Counted from the stretch's first letter, positions 36,641 to 45,337 are shown. The stretch is DNA of 64,000 bases from Ketobacter sp. (GCF_003671495.1 NZ_RCHN01000041.1:62001-126000), one strand, 5' to 3'. The notes: a model not told the origin generated them from the sequence alone. Translations and numbers: made by a program.

Positions 36641-37105
36641 ATGTATGACTGTAATGAATTTAACAACTTAGCGGGTATTCTGATGGCGCTTCCAGCACCG
36701 TTGACGGTATTGATGGAGTCCGAGGGGCTGCACTCCGTACATTATGTGGGCTTCCCGGGTCCGAATCCCCTCACCGCAGAGCAGGTGCTGGAGGATGCAT
36801 TCCAACAGCGGGCGGACCTGGTGGCCATCAGTGCCTCGAGCCTGATGCAGAACCCCACCGACAGGAATCGTCTGATTGCCAAAAGCCGGGATCAGTTGGC
36901 GCAGCGGGTGCTGCTGGAATTGCCCCTGGAGGATGAGGCGGGCATGACGGACAGTGAATGCCTGGCGCTGGGGTTTGTACGCCTGGCGCAAACGGATCGG
37001 CAGCGTTACTACCTGTTTGACCTGAAAACCTACAAGCCGGTGCCGGACTGGCTTAACCCCAAGTTCTGGGCCAATCCCCAGAACTGGGACAAATACCGCT
37101 GGTAG
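36641..37105 (+). CDS. DUF6231-like protein
   Basis: About 154 residues from the ATG at 36641; GGGGAG lies 13 bases upstream, longer than ideal, and M15 (36683) is an alternative start. A Rossmann-like or receiver-like pattern ('VLMESEGLHSVHYVGFP', 'RADLVAISASSLMQNPTDRN', 'VLLELPLEDEAGMTDSECLA') is followed by the tail 'FDLKTYKPVPDWLNPKFWAN', which I associate with the DUF6231 proteins encoded next to pepN in pseudomonads. It converges on the DUF1315 gene with only 4 bp between stop codons. Function unknown. Confidence 0.65.
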   Translation: MYDCNEFNNLAGILMALPAPLTVLMESEGLHSVHYVGFPGPNPLTAEQVLEDAFQQRADLVAISASSLMQNPTDRNRLIAKSRDQLAQRVLLELPLEDEAGMTDSECLALGFVRLAQTDRQRYYLFDLKTYKPVPDWLNPKFWANPQNWDKYRW

Positions 37106-37109
37106 CGGC

Positions 37110-37373
37110 TTACTGGAGAAACTTCACCGGCTGTTCAACGGGATGAGGATCGTCGCACACCTCACCTTCGTCTTTGCTGCCCCGGTCAATGAACCCCACC
37201 CGCTGTTGCGGCGGCAGGTGCTTTTCACCGTAAGCAATGATGGCCTGCATCACATGCTCTTTCTGCTCCGGGGTAAGGCGATTGCCGTCGGCCCATTTCC
37301 CCAGCTCCAGGGCTTTCAGCAAGGCCTGGTACGTCTCTGGTGTAATTGAATCAATGAGTGCGTTGAAATCCAT
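37110..37373 (-). CDS. DUF1315 (YeaC-like) protein
   Basis: 87 residues from the ATG at 37373, after an AGGCAGTT box; the frame is open for 20 more codons but those are not family-like. The sequence 'LIDSITPETYQALLKALELG' followed by 'KWADGNRLTPEQKEHVMQAI' and 'HLPPQQRVGFIDRG' matches the YeaC/DUF1315 pattern. Small and acidic, probably cytoplasmic. Neighbours (DUF6231-like, pepN and the nadK group) match the order I recall in Pseudomonas. Function unknown. Confidence 0.82.
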   Translation of the reverse strand: MDFNALIDSITPETYQALLKALELGKWADGNRLTPEQKEHVMQAIIAYGEKHLPPQQRVGFIDRGSKDEGEVCDDPHPVEQPVKFLQ

Positions 37374-37435
37374 AACTGCCTGGAATCCGTCTGCGGTTAA
37401 AGGGAGGAGGATTATAACACAGCCCAAGCGCAAGA

Positions 37436-39142
37436 TTAGCGCTGCAGAGCCACCGCCAAAGGTGCCGGAGGTGACAGCATAACCCCCTGATATTCCACAT
37501 CCAATTCGGTGCCGAGCGCCCGCAACTGACCATCGGTTTCGATGTTTTTGACAATCACCCGCACATTGAGGGCGTCGGCAAAGCGGGCGATGCCATCGAT
37601 GAAGGCCACTTCCCGGCTTTCCCAGGCCAGGCGTTCGGTGAACACGGCGGACAGCTTGATGGTGTTCACGGGCAACCGCTGCAGATACATGAGGGAATAG
37701 CGGCTGAGGCCGAAATCATCAATGCACACCCGCAGCCCTTTGCTCTTGAGGTTGTTGATCAGAATCAGGGCCTGGTCGAAATCATGGGTAATGGTGCTTT
37801 CCCGCACCTCGAACTCCATGCTTCCCAGCAGCCCACCGTGTTCTGCCGTCAGCTTGTTGAGAGTGCCGAGCAGGGCCGGCGAGAAAAACTGGGCGGAGCT
37901 TAAATTGATGGACACCACCAGCCCTTCCCCATGCTTGACCCGCAACTCCTTCAATGCCGCCAGGGAGTGGCGCAACATCAGCTCAGTCAGCAGATCCAGC
38001 AGGCCGGCTTTCTCGCACATGGAGACAAACTCCGCCGGTGACACCATGCCCATTTCCGGGTCCATCCAGCGGGCCAGGGCTTCGTAGCCGGTGACCTGGG
38101 AACGGTCTGCGGCGTACACCGGCTGCACAAACACTTCCAGGGCGTCGGTTTCAAAGGCTTCACTGAGGCGGGAAACCACATCAAGAGAGGATTTCAATTC
38201 GCTCTCTTCCGTCAACGCCGTGGCCGGTTCCGGCGTCACTTGCAAATCCACCTTCTGCAGCAACTCAGTGGTGATCAGGTTGGTCTTGGCCATCAGGTTG
38301 TAGCAATATTCCAGGGAACTGAGAATGGCGTTGATCTGCACCGCCAGCTCGGAGATTTCATCTTTGCCGTCGGACTTGAGCCGCTGGTTAAAATGCCCGG
38401 ATTTCATAATCTGGCGGGACTGTTGCAACAAGCCGTTGATGCGCTTCCAGATAGGGCGATAATACAGCGTCCACACCAGCACACCACACACCAGGGCACT
38501 GATCAACACAGACAGCCACCAGACGTAGGGCATGTTGGATGGGGTCTGCAGCGGGCTCACCGACACATACACCGGCTTGCCCACCAATGACGGCAGCATC
38601 ATCGTCGCCTCCCCCAGGCTATCACCGGATTCACTCACCGGAGTGGCACTGAGCGCCAACTGGTAATGCAGGCGGTCAGACAGACCGAGCAACCAGTCGT
38701 CCAGAAATACCGCGGTCACCGAGCGCACGGCGTCCTGCTCCTCCACCACCAGCCACATCACCTTGTCGCGCCAATAGGTGATGCCGCTATTGGCCTGGCG
38801 GGGAACCTTGAGGAAACTGATCAGGCTGGTGAGCAGGCTGTCCACCTGGTCTTCGTTAGCCAAAGAGGTCTGGTACTGCAGAAGATCCTGTTGATCAAAC
38901 ACCAGCCTGACGTCCACACTGTCCGGCAGGGAGCGCAGTTCCATATTGTAATTCCGGGCCAGCCACTGCAGATCACCCTGCAGCTCACTCACAATCACAT
39001 CGAAATTGCGTTTCACCAGGCGGACTTCCTGGTCCGACGGGGTATGAGTGGCCAGCTTGTGAACCCACGCACTGATCAAAACACTGGCCAGGGTCATCAA
39101 TACCCACAGGATGAACGCAGAGGTTTTCCCCTTCAGCTGCAT
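37436..39142 (-). CDS. membrane-anchored EAL protein with degenerate active site
   Basis: 568 residues. A transmembrane helix at about 8-27 precedes a periplasmic sensor region (about 28-205, CHASE4-like in pattern). A second helix (206-228), a HAMP-like linker (about 230-283) and a C-terminal EAL domain (about 325-565) follow. The EAL motif itself (E354-A-L), N413, E448, DD475-476 and Q552 are present. The usual KID strand reads IKLS (K496, then Leu-Ser), and the usual AEGVE reads VKNIE, so the metal-binding Glu is Lys532. Catalysis is therefore doubtful and a c-di-GMP-binding or sensory role is more likely (inference). It is the last gene of the leftward nadK operon, 74 bp after the metallophosphatase. 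Confidence 0.9.
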   Translation of the reverse strand: MQLKGKTSAFILWVLMTLASVLISAWVHKLATHTPSDQEVRLVKRNFDVIVSELQGDLQWLARNYNMELRSLPDSVDVRLVFDQQDLLQYQTSLANEDQVDSLLTSLISFLKVPRQANSGITYWRDKVMWLVVEEQDAVRSVTAVFLDDWLLGLSDRLHYQLALSATPVSESGDSLGEATMMLPSLVGKPVYVSVSPLQTPSNMPYVWWLSVLISALVCGVLVWTLYYRPIWKRINGLLQQSRQIMKSGHFNQRLKSDGKDEISELAVQINAILSSLEYCYNLMAKTNLITTELLQKVDLQVTPEPATALTEESELKSSLDVVSRLSEAFETDALEVFVQPVYAADRSQVTGYEALARWMDPEMGMVSPAEFVSMCEKAGLLDLLTELMLRHSLAALKELRVKHGEGLVVSINLSSAQFFSPALLGTLNKLTAEHGGLLGSMEFEVRESTITHDFDQALILINNLKSKGLRVCIDDFGLSRYSLMYLQRLPVNTIKLSAVFTERLAWESREVAFIDGIARFADALNVRVIVKNIETDGQLRALGTELDVEYQGVMLSPPAPLAVALQR

Positions 39143-39216
39143 AAATTGCCTGTTATATTATCGTTATCAATAATCGCACCTAATTGTAGTAGATAAACGC
39201 CCCGCCGCCTTGCTTT

Positions 39217-40200
39217 TTAACGGCTTCGGCCGTCCAGCCCGGCGTTGTTTACCCACACAAAACGCTCATTGCTCAGTTGGGGTTCCGCCCCCATCTGGTA
39301 GGCCACCAACAGGCCGTTCTTCACCGCACTGTAGTCCAGGCAGGCCAGGTTAGGCCGAATGATCTGTGGCTGCCCCTGGCACCAGTAGTGACCGACCAGG
39401 AGGGCTTTCTGATCAGAGCCATACTGCAGCAAGTGCTCTTGCTCCGCTTCTGTGAGCGGCTGGTCAATCAGGTCGTCGGGCAGGCCATCCGGCTGAAACA
39501 CCACGTCGCCGTAGGTGCGGGGAGCCTGGCTCCAGAATTTGGTGCGAAAGCGGGTACGCCTCACGCCATCGGATCCCAGCAGGCTCTGCCCTTCCGGCAG
39601 CTCCATTTCCGTGCCTTTGAGCAGGCGCTCAACAATGCGGTTGGGTTCGGTGGCCGGCAACATACTCTTGGCGAGAAACTCATCATCCAGCAATACCCGA
39701 CCCTGATGACAGGCCGCTGCCTGCCCGATGCGGCGTGGGTCCCAGCAGGCATGCACCACGCGAAAGTGCCTGAACTCGAGAAAAATCGGCAAGTGCCGCA
39801 ACCAGTGAATGAGCTCTTTCCATTCCTGCAGGTGAAACCGGTAATCCACCAGGGTGGACTTCAGATGATGCCCCAAACGCCGGTAATAGCGCTGCAGACG
39901 GGGGGACACCTGCTCATGGCAGTGGGAGGAATAGGCCACCGCGTTGAACTCGTGATTGCCCAAGACCATGTGCGCCTGGCCCGCATCCACCATGCGCCGC
40001 ACAATGCGCATGGCCTGCCGGATTTGCGGGCCACGATCGATAATATCCCCGACAAACACCACCTTGCGCTGCGGTTGTTGCCAGACATCCTGGTGCAACC
40101 GGTACCCCAGGGTTTGCAACAGACGGGTCAAGGCATCGGCACAACCGTGCACGTCGCCGATAATGTCATAGCCTTCAATACCGGGTTCATCCAGGATCAA
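39217..40200 (-). CDS. metallophosphoesterase (calcineurin-like)
   Basis: 327 residues from a TTG at 40200 that overlaps the nadK stop codon (TTGA), which implies coupled translation. The dinuclear metal site is complete: 'GYDIIGDVHGCADALTRL' (DxH), 'VVFVGDIIDRGPQIRQAMRI' (GDxxDRG), 'HMVLGNHEFNAVAY' (GNHE), and 'LLVGHYWCQGQPQI' (GH). The family includes diadenosine tetraphosphatases (ApaH/PrpE) and protein phosphatases; the DRG and GNHE motifs do not separate these. Adjacent to nadK, a nucleotide substrate is plausible (inference). Confidence 0.88.
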   Translation of the reverse strand: MILDEPGIEGYDIIGDVHGCADALTRLLQTLGYRLHQDVWQQPQRKVVFVGDIIDRGPQIRQAMRIVRRMVDAGQAHMVLGNHEFNAVAYSSHCHEQVSPRLQRYYRRLGHHLKSTLVDYRFHLQEWKELIHWLRHLPIFLEFRHFRVVHACWDPRRIGQAAACHQGRVLLDDEFLAKSMLPATEPNRIVERLLKGTEMELPEGQSLLGSDGVRRTRFRTKFWSQAPRTYGDVVFQPDGLPDDLIDQPLTEAEQEHLLQYGSDQKALLVGHYWCQGQPQIIRPNLACLDYSAVKNGLLVAYQMGAEPQLSNERFVWVNNAGLDGRSR

Positions 40201-41084
40201 AGCACTTCACTCCACCCTAATTTGGAACGGCAGGCTTCGTAAAAACTGTGGGTTTTCGGATGCAGCAGGCGCAGGGGATGAGAGCGCTTGCGAACATAGA
40301 GCCAGTCCTCCGGCTCCACCACCTGCCCTCCCTGACCATCGCAGTTCAACAGCGGCTTGAAATCATTGGACGGCGACACATAGATTTTAATCTCACTGTT
40401 GCCGTCGATTACTATGGGACGACTGCTCAGCGTATGGGGAAACATGGGCACCAACACAATAGCGTCCAGCCGCGGATGCATGATGGGGCCGCCCCCGGAT
40501 AATGCGTAGGCGGTGGACCCGGTGGGGGTGGACATGATCAGACCATCGGAGCGCTGGCGATAAACGAAGTCACCATCGATATACAACTCGAACTCCAGCA
40601 TCTTCACCGAGTTGCCGGAGTGGAACACCACGTCATTGAGCGCCGAGCTTTCCCCCATCATTTTGCCATCGCGCTTGACCTGGGCCTCCAGCAAAAAGCG
40701 CTGCTCCACGCTGTATTCACCTTGCAGCACCTCGTCCATACGGGCTTCGATTTCGGCGGGGTGGATATCCGTTAAAAAGCCCAGCCGGCCACGGTTCACC
40801 CCCAGCAGGGGAACTTTATAGCGGGCCAGATCCCGCGCCGCCCCCAGCAGGCAGCCATCCCCCCCGACCACAATCACCAGGTCACAGGTCTGCCCCAGTA
40901 TTTTACGCTGGGCCCGCTGATGCCCATCGGAGGTAATGTTGCTGGAGGTGGCTTCATCCAGAATGACATTGATGTTGCGGCTGTCCAGATAGGCCAGCAG
41001 TGCCATCAGTGTTTCTTCCACCTGGGGATTCACACCGGGGCGACCGATCAGGCCAACGGTACGAAAAGATTCTATCGCTTGCAT
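40197..41084 (-). CDS. nadK: NAD kinase
   Basis: 295 residues. The catalytic 'DLVIVVGGDGCLLGAARDLA' carries GGDG, and 'STPTGSTAYALSGGGPIMHP' is the NAD-binding glycine-rich segment. 'ESSALNDVVFHSGNSVKMLE' has ALND where most homologues have ALNE. It phosphorylates NAD to NADP in the cytoplasm. It begins 4 bp after the PLP-enzyme gene and overlaps the metallophosphatase gene by 4 bp. The reaction is essential in most bacteria, so the surrounding genes are probably coexpressed. Confidence 0.96.
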   Translation of the reverse strand: MQAIESFRTVGLIGRPGVNPQVEETLMALLAYLDSRNINVILDEATSSNITSDGHQRAQRKILGQTCDLVIVVGGDGCLLGAARDLARYKVPLLGVNRGRLGFLTDIHPAEIEARMDEVLQGEYSVEQRFLLEAQVKRDGKMMGESSALNDVVFHSGNSVKMLEFELYIDGDFVYRQRSDGLIMSTPTGSTAYALSGGGPIMHPRLDAIVLVPMFPHTLSSRPIVIDGNSEIKIYVSPSNDFKPLLNCDGQGGQVVEPEDWLYVRKRSHPLRLLHPKTHSFYEACRSKLGWSEVL

Positions 41085-41088
41085 GCCA

Positions 41089-42114
41089 CTACTCTCTGAA
41101 ATTCCTGGGATTCATGTTGACTTCTGCACCGACGGGACGGGCACCCTGCAGACCGCCACTGTGGACAAACAAGACCCGGCTGCCCGCAGCAATGGTGCGC
41201 GCCTGGATCATCTCCAGCAGCGCCAGCAGGGCTTTACCGGTATAGACGGGCTCCAATTGGATGCCCGTATTGTCGCTAAAATCCGCCATAAAACTCAACA
41301 GGTGGGCGTCGACTCGGGCAAATCCCCCACGATGACGGCTCGTATCCAGCTGCCAGTTACGGTCTGTGAGCCCCGCCATGCGCTCTGCCATGGCCTGCCC
41401 GACCCAGGTGCCCTTGAGGGCGGACACCCCCACCAGCATCACCGAAGACGGCAGCGCCAGGCGCAAACCGGCAAAGGTGCACCCGGTGCCCACCGCCACC
41501 ACCAAATGACTGTAGCGGGACCAATCCAGATCCGCCTGCATCACCATGGATGCCGCCCCCAGCATACCCAATGGGTTGTCGCCCCCTTCCGGGATCACCC
41601 AGCGCCCGGGCTGCTGCAACGGCCGGGGCTGGTTGCGGTAGTCACGGAATTGCGGACGACTCACAAAACGCAACGCCATACCGTAACGGCTGGCATCCTG
41701 CAGGGTGGGCGTGGCGTCCTGGGTATGCTCCTCGCCCCGCACCACCCCCTGGGTTCGCACCCCCATCAACCCGCCCAGGTAGGCCAGCGCATGCAAGTGA
41801 TTGGACCAGGCGCCCCCAAAGGACAGCAGCTCCTCGCAACCGTCCTCGAGCGCCTGCAGCAGATTGTATTTGAGCTTGAACCACTTGTTTCCGGAAATCA
41901 CCGGATGCAGCTGATCTGCCTGCAGCACATCCACCTGCACCTGCTGTTGCGAAAACGGCGGGTAATCCAGGCACTGCGCGGTTAACGGCGCCAGCAAGCC
42001 CGCCTGTTGCAACGGGGCATAACGGCTGAGCGCCCGCTCCAGTGCCGGGATGGCATCCAGGCGGGCAAGGACATCAAGAACATCACAGGCATCAGTGGTG
42101 GCAAGAATGGACAT
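41089..42114 (-). CDS. PLP-dependent 1-aminocyclopropane-1-carboxylate deaminase / D-cysteine desulfhydrase family protein
   Basis: 341 residues of fold-type II PLP enzyme. 'HPVISGNKWFKLKYNLLQAL' contains the Lys that should form the Schiff base, and 'LLSFGGAWSNHLHALAYLGG' is the conserved Ser-Asn-His phosphate and substrate loop. 'HLVVAVGTGCTFAGLRLALP' is the PLP-phosphate site. Family members deaminate 1-aminocyclopropane-1-carboxylate or desulfhydrate D-cysteine; most bacterial copies with this context are annotated without tested substrate. It sits 49 bp behind the coiled-coil gene and 4 bp before nadK. Confidence 0.87.
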   Translation of the reverse strand: MSILATTDACDVLDVLARLDAIPALERALSRYAPLQQAGLLAPLTAQCLDYPPFSQQQVQVDVLQADQLHPVISGNKWFKLKYNLLQALEDGCEELLSFGGAWSNHLHALAYLGGLMGVRTQGVVRGEEHTQDATPTLQDASRYGMALRFVSRPQFRDYRNQPRPLQQPGRWVIPEGGDNPLGMLGAASMVMQADLDWSRYSHLVVAVGTGCTFAGLRLALPSSVMLVGVSALKGTWVGQAMAERMAGLTDRNWQLDTSRHRGGFARVDAHLLSFMADFSDNTGIQLEPVYTGKALLALLEMIQARTIAAGSRVLFVHSGGLQGARPVGAEVNMNPRNFRE

Positions 42115-42163
42115 GCAGGGTCACGGCTCACAGGGGGAGAGCCGATGTTATCAAATGGACGGC

Positions 42164-43606
42164 TTAACCGCGAAACGTCACCACGTTGTCACCATAAGAG
42201 CGGGGTTTGTGTTTCTCACAGCGATCGGAATCCCCCACCACAAACTGACTGGGCACGTCCACCCGGCCAATACGGCAGCCGCATTTCTTCTCGTTGGTCA
42301 ACGGCGCCTGACATTCGGGCTTCTGGTAATGTTCCAGCCAGGTGCGATAGTGTTCTTCCGACACCAGGCATTTGTTGGCGGCGTAGGCAATGGGGTTTTC
42401 CATGTAGGAAGGCATTTCTGACAACAGAATGGAAACGTGACCGGCACCGGGATGGAAAGCGATGAAACTCACACCCAGGGCCTCCAGCCGCTCCAGGAAT
42501 TTGTCACCACCTTCATGCACCAGACGGATTTTGTCCTTGCGTAACTGGGTCAATTCCTCCCGCAGCTGTTTGGCCACATCATGGCGGTACATCAGCTCCA
42601 TGTTGCGCAGTTCAATATCTTCTTTCAGCTTGGCGGTCTCTTCCTGAATTTTCTGCTGCAGCTGCTGCTCATACTGTTTGCGCAGGGCTTCCACGCCGGC
42701 TTTTTCCGTTTGTTCGGCGGCCTGTAGCTCCAGCTCCCGGGTGCGCTTGATGGTTTCCATCTGCTTGCGCTGGGCTTCGTTCTGTTCCCGCAGCGCAATG
42801 TTCTGGGCGTGCAGGGATTCGTGCTCACTGCGCAGGCGGGTTACCTCCTGACGGGCAAGCTCCAATTCTTTTTCCAGACTCACACGGGTGGATTGCAGGG
42901 TCTGCTGCGCTTCATTTTTCAGGGTCTGGATGTGCAAACGCTGCTGCTTGATCAAGGCCGCGATCTTGTTACGGTGCTCCTGCTCCAGGGCCGCCAGCTG
43001 GCTGTCGGTGAGCCCGGAATCCTCCCCATCCCAACCATAGTCAATGGAGGAACCACCCCCCTGCCCCCAGGATTGAGGTGCCTGGGCTTTTGGTGCAGAG
43101 GGCATGCCCCAGTTCGGCGGCGGATTCTGGGTTGGGGTCTGGATCAATGGGGGCTCGGGCTCGCTATTGCTTGGCAGGCACAGCTTATTGTCGGCAATCG
43201 CATCCCGCAGACGCACAAAGGTGTTGGATTTGGGGGACATGTCCGGGTCCCACAACGAGGAAGAATGCCAGGCCACCGCACATTGGGATTTGCAGGCCAG
43301 CTTGATGGCGCCCGCCCCCATGTCCGGCCCGCTGCCGCCGTTATCCGCCAGATGACGTAAAGGCAGGTTCCAGGCGCGGTCCGCATACCCCTGACGATCA
43401 AAGCCGATTTTAAACAGCACTGCCGCCTTGACCTTCAGATGACCATTGACCACCACAAAGGCCGCCTTGACGGTATCGCCAGCGAAATCGTCGATGCCCA
43501 CCACTCCATCCAGAATGGCTTCGAATTCGGAATAGGTCATCTCTTTGGAGACGGCCCCATCCTCAAAAAAAACGATGGCCTCGTTAGAGTATGCCGAGTC
43601 ACGCAT
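42164..43606 (-). CDS. coiled-coil protein with cysteine-rich C-terminus, function unknown
   Basis: 480 residues, no signal or membrane helix. The N-terminal domain (about 1-135) is a mixed fold with 'MTYSEFEAILDGVVGIDDFA' and 'LFKIGFDRQGYADRAWNLPL'. A Pro/Gly/Gln-rich linker (about 145-190) leads to a long coiled coil (about 200-370, 'ELELARQEVTRLRSEHESLH' and 'EQQLQQKIQEETAKLKEDIE'). The C-terminal domain (about 375-480) has several Cys, including 'KKCGCRIGRVDVPSQ' and 'SDRCEKH', a possible metal site. I do not recognise a named family. It is the first gene of the nadK operon. Confidence 0.72.
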   Translation of the reverse strand: MRDSAYSNEAIVFFEDGAVSKEMTYSEFEAILDGVVGIDDFAGDTVKAAFVVVNGHLKVKAAVLFKIGFDRQGYADRAWNLPLRHLADNGGSGPDMGAGAIKLACKSQCAVAWHSSSLWDPDMSPKSNTFVRLRDAIADNKLCLPSNSEPEPPLIQTPTQNPPPNWGMPSAPKAQAPQSWGQGGGSSIDYGWDGEDSGLTDSQLAALEQEHRNKIAALIKQQRLHIQTLKNEAQQTLQSTRVSLEKELELARQEVTRLRSEHESLHAQNIALREQNEAQRKQMETIKRTRELELQAAEQTEKAGVEALRKQYEQQLQQKIQEETAKLKEDIELRNMELMYRHDVAKQLREELTQLRKDKIRLVHEGGDKFLERLEALGVSFIAFHPGAGHVSILLSEMPSYMENPIAYAANKCLVSEEHYRTWLEHYQKPECQAPLTNEKKCGCRIGRVDVPSQFVVGDSDRCEKHKPRSYGDNVVTFRG

Positions 43607-43875
43607 GGTATGGTTCCAACACGTCTGACGTTCAGATCAGTCTGTCTTACTGGGAAAAAGAGCCGTAAACTAATCGGCCTAATGAATATCAGTGTAGCCC
43701 TGTTTTTCGCCACCATCCCATTCTAGAGCAGTTAATCAGGCCAGGGAGTGACTACCGAGGCAGCAGGAGTGTGATGACCCGCGCAAAAAACGTTCAAAGA
43801 TCAAATGAACAACAGCCAGTTATATGCATATATAATATTCAGATGCCCAGAACCCTGGATAAGTCGAAGGTATAA

Positions 43876-44895
43876 ATGAAAATCGGGGATACGACAGCCC
43901 ACTACATCAAGCAACTCCTGCACGTGGCCACTGAGGCGGGAGCGGATGCCAATCAGCTGTTGGCCGACGCCGATCTGAACCCGATGGAGCTTGAGGATGA
44001 CGATAACCGGGTCGACCTCACTTACCTTATGCGACTGGGCCGTGGCGCCATCCGCCAGACCGGCAGCCCCGAAATCGGGTTGCAATTGGGCATCAACAGC
44101 CAGATCTCGGATATGGGTTATGTGGGGCTGGCGGCCATGACCGCCCCCACCCTGGGCGAGGCCTTGCATACCATCGTCCGCTACGAACATTTGAACGGGC
44201 AGTGCTATCGCGGCACCAGCCAGTTGCAGGTCGAACCGCTGCAGACCACCTTGAGTTTCTATTCCATTGCCCCCTATAACGCTTACACCTGCTTTGTGGT
44301 GGACGGCGTATTGAGTGCCTGGGCCCGGCTCTGCACCCTGCTCACCGGCCACACCGACCTGGTGCGCAAGGTGGACATCGAATTCGATGAACCCAGTTAC
44401 GCCGACCAGTACCGGCAGATATTCAACTGCGATATCCGCTTCGGCGCACCGCGCAATGCCCTGCTGTTCAATACAGATGACCTGGCCATTGCGCTGCCGG
44501 AAGCCAATCAGCAGCTCAACGCTCGGCTGGTGAAGCAGTGTGACCAGCTGCTGAATCAGGTGGCCCTGGCGGACAGCTACCGCAACAAAGTACTGAAAGT
44601 ACTGGGCACCATGCTCCACGGGCAAACCCCCTCCATTGACGAGGTTGCACTAAAACTGGGCATGCCCAGCTGGACCCTGCGTAGAAAGCTGAAAGAGGAA
44701 GATTCCGCCTATCAATCCCTGGTGGATGAAATGCGGCGCGACGTGGCCATGAGCTACATGAAAAGCACAGACCTGACGTTTGGGGAAATATCCTATCTGT
44801 TGGGGTTCTCGACCCCGGGGGCGTTTCAGCGGGCGTTCAAGCGGTGGTCCGGGAAAACCCCGGGTGAATTTCGTAAATCATTGAGCCGAAAATAA
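43876..44895 (+). CDS. AraC family transcriptional regulator
   Basis: 339 residues. The N-terminal domain (about 1-230) resembles the arabinose-binding type of the OruR/AraC group ('NSQISDMGYVGLAAMTAPTL', 'IVRYEHLNGQCYRGTSQLQV'). The C-terminal AraC-type HTH pair spans about 245-338, ending with 'EISYLLGFSTPGAFQRAFKR' and 'WSGKTPGEFRKS', the classic AraC signature. The regulatory target is not evident: the next gene on the same strand is far away, and divergent neighbours include the coiled-coil/nadK operon. The ligand is unknown. The ATG at 43876 follows AAGGTATAA. Confidence 0.92.
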   Translation: MKIGDTTAHYIKQLLHVATEAGADANQLLADADLNPMELEDDDNRVDLTYLMRLGRGAIRQTGSPEIGLQLGINSQISDMGYVGLAAMTAPTLGEALHTIVRYEHLNGQCYRGTSQLQVEPLQTTLSFYSIAPYNAYTCFVVDGVLSAWARLCTLLTGHTDLVRKVDIEFDEPSYADQYRQIFNCDIRFGAPRNALLFNTDDLAIALPEANQQLNARLVKQCDQLLNQVALADSYRNKVLKVLGTMLHGQTPSIDEVALKLGMPSWTLRRKLKEEDSAYQSLVDEMRRDVAMSYMKSTDLTFGEISYLLGFSTPGAFQRAFKRWSGKTPGEFRKSLSRK

Positions 44896-44931
44896 AAATG
44901 ACGCCTTGAGATCACATCTCAAAGGCGTCAT
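44889..44931 (-). terminator. intrinsic terminator overlapping the microprotein's last codons
   Basis: On the minus strand ATGACGCC-TTTGAGA pairs with TCTCAA-GGCGTCAT (one extra base in the coding arm) and is followed by TTTTTATTTT. The right-hand arm in plus coordinates (44917-44931) is coding, and the stop codon TGA lies in the five-base loop (44912-44916). It also sits directly behind the AraC gene stop on the plus strand, but that strand has no T run. Confidence 0.88.
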
Positions 44932-44995
44932 CCACTTCATCATCAAACTCGAATTCATCGGTATCGAGCAGTTCATCCTGATAGTGTTCCATCAT
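44912..44995 (-). CDS. 27-residue acidic microprotein
   Basis: Reading frame MMEHYQDELLDTDEFEFDDE-VDDAFEM, stop TGA at 44912-44914. A perfect AGGAGGT sits five bases before the first ATG (44995), far stronger than most ribosome-binding sites here. An intrinsic terminator begins within its last codons, so the transcript is short and defined. About half the residues are Asp or Glu. I know no family for it. It may also be part of a small regulatory RNA, but the ribosome-binding site, start and stop in sequence favour translation. Confidence 0.65.
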   Translation of the reverse strand: MMEHYQDELLDTDEFEFDDEVDDAFEM

Positions 44996-45136
44996 TACTA
45001 CCTCCTGTATAAGTTACAGCCATGCTGCAAAGATAACATTCAAAGATCGCGCCAACAAATGGGTGCTGTCTTGAATGCAGGGATAGTAAAGCCCAACACA
45101 ATGACAATCGTGTGACCGGGCCAGGAAAATCGGAGG

Positions 45137-45174
45137 CAAAAAAAAGAGGCTTGCTCTTGTGAAGCAAGCCTCTT
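45137..45174 (-). terminator. intrinsic terminator after the tRNA pair
   Basis: On the minus strand AAGAGGCTTGC pairs with GCAAGCCTCTT across a nine-base loop (TTCACAAGA) and is followed by TTTTTTTT. It lies just 6 bp after the end of tRNA-Asp, so it ends the tRNA-Val/tRNA-Asp transcript. Confidence 0.92.
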
Positions 45175-45179
45175 TATAG

Positions 45180-45256
45180 TGGCGGAGCGGACGGGGCTCG
45201 AACCCGCGACCCCCGGCGTGACAGGCCGGTATTCTAACCAACTGAACTACCGCTCC
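45180..45256 (-). tRNA. tRNA-Asp (GTC)
   Basis: 77 nt on the minus strand including encoded CCA (plus-strand TGG at 45180-45182). The acceptor stem GGAGCGG pairs with CCGCTCC, the anticodon loop reads CTGTCAC (anticodon GTC), and the T arm is GCGGGTTCGAGCCCCGT. It lies 5 bp after tRNA-Val and is cotranscribed. Confidence 0.96.
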
Positions 45257-45261
45257 GGATC

Positions 45262-45337
45262 TGGTGGGTGGTACAGGGATCGAACCTGTGACCCTCGCCT
45301 TGTAAGGGCGATGCTCTCCCAGCTGAGCTAACCACCC
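45262..45337 (-). tRNA. tRNA-Val (TAC)
   Basis: 76 nt on the minus strand including encoded CCA (plus-strand TGG at 45262-45264). The acceptor stem GGGTGGT pairs with ACCACCC, the D arm is GCTCAGCTGGGAGAGC, and the anticodon loop CTTACAA contains TAC. It is the first gene of a two-tRNA unit. Confidence 0.96.

Noticed and set aside
36668..36991. Minus-strand frame opposite the DUF6231-like gene
   Set aside because: No ribosome-binding site, and the plus-strand frame has recognisable family sequence.
42007..42465. Plus-strand frames antisense to the PLP enzyme and coiled-coil genes
   Set aside because: Coding shadows of well-supported minus-strand genes.
45180..45337. tRNA pair as an integration site
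   Set aside because: No integrase, direct repeat or foreign-looking island lies beside the tRNAs.
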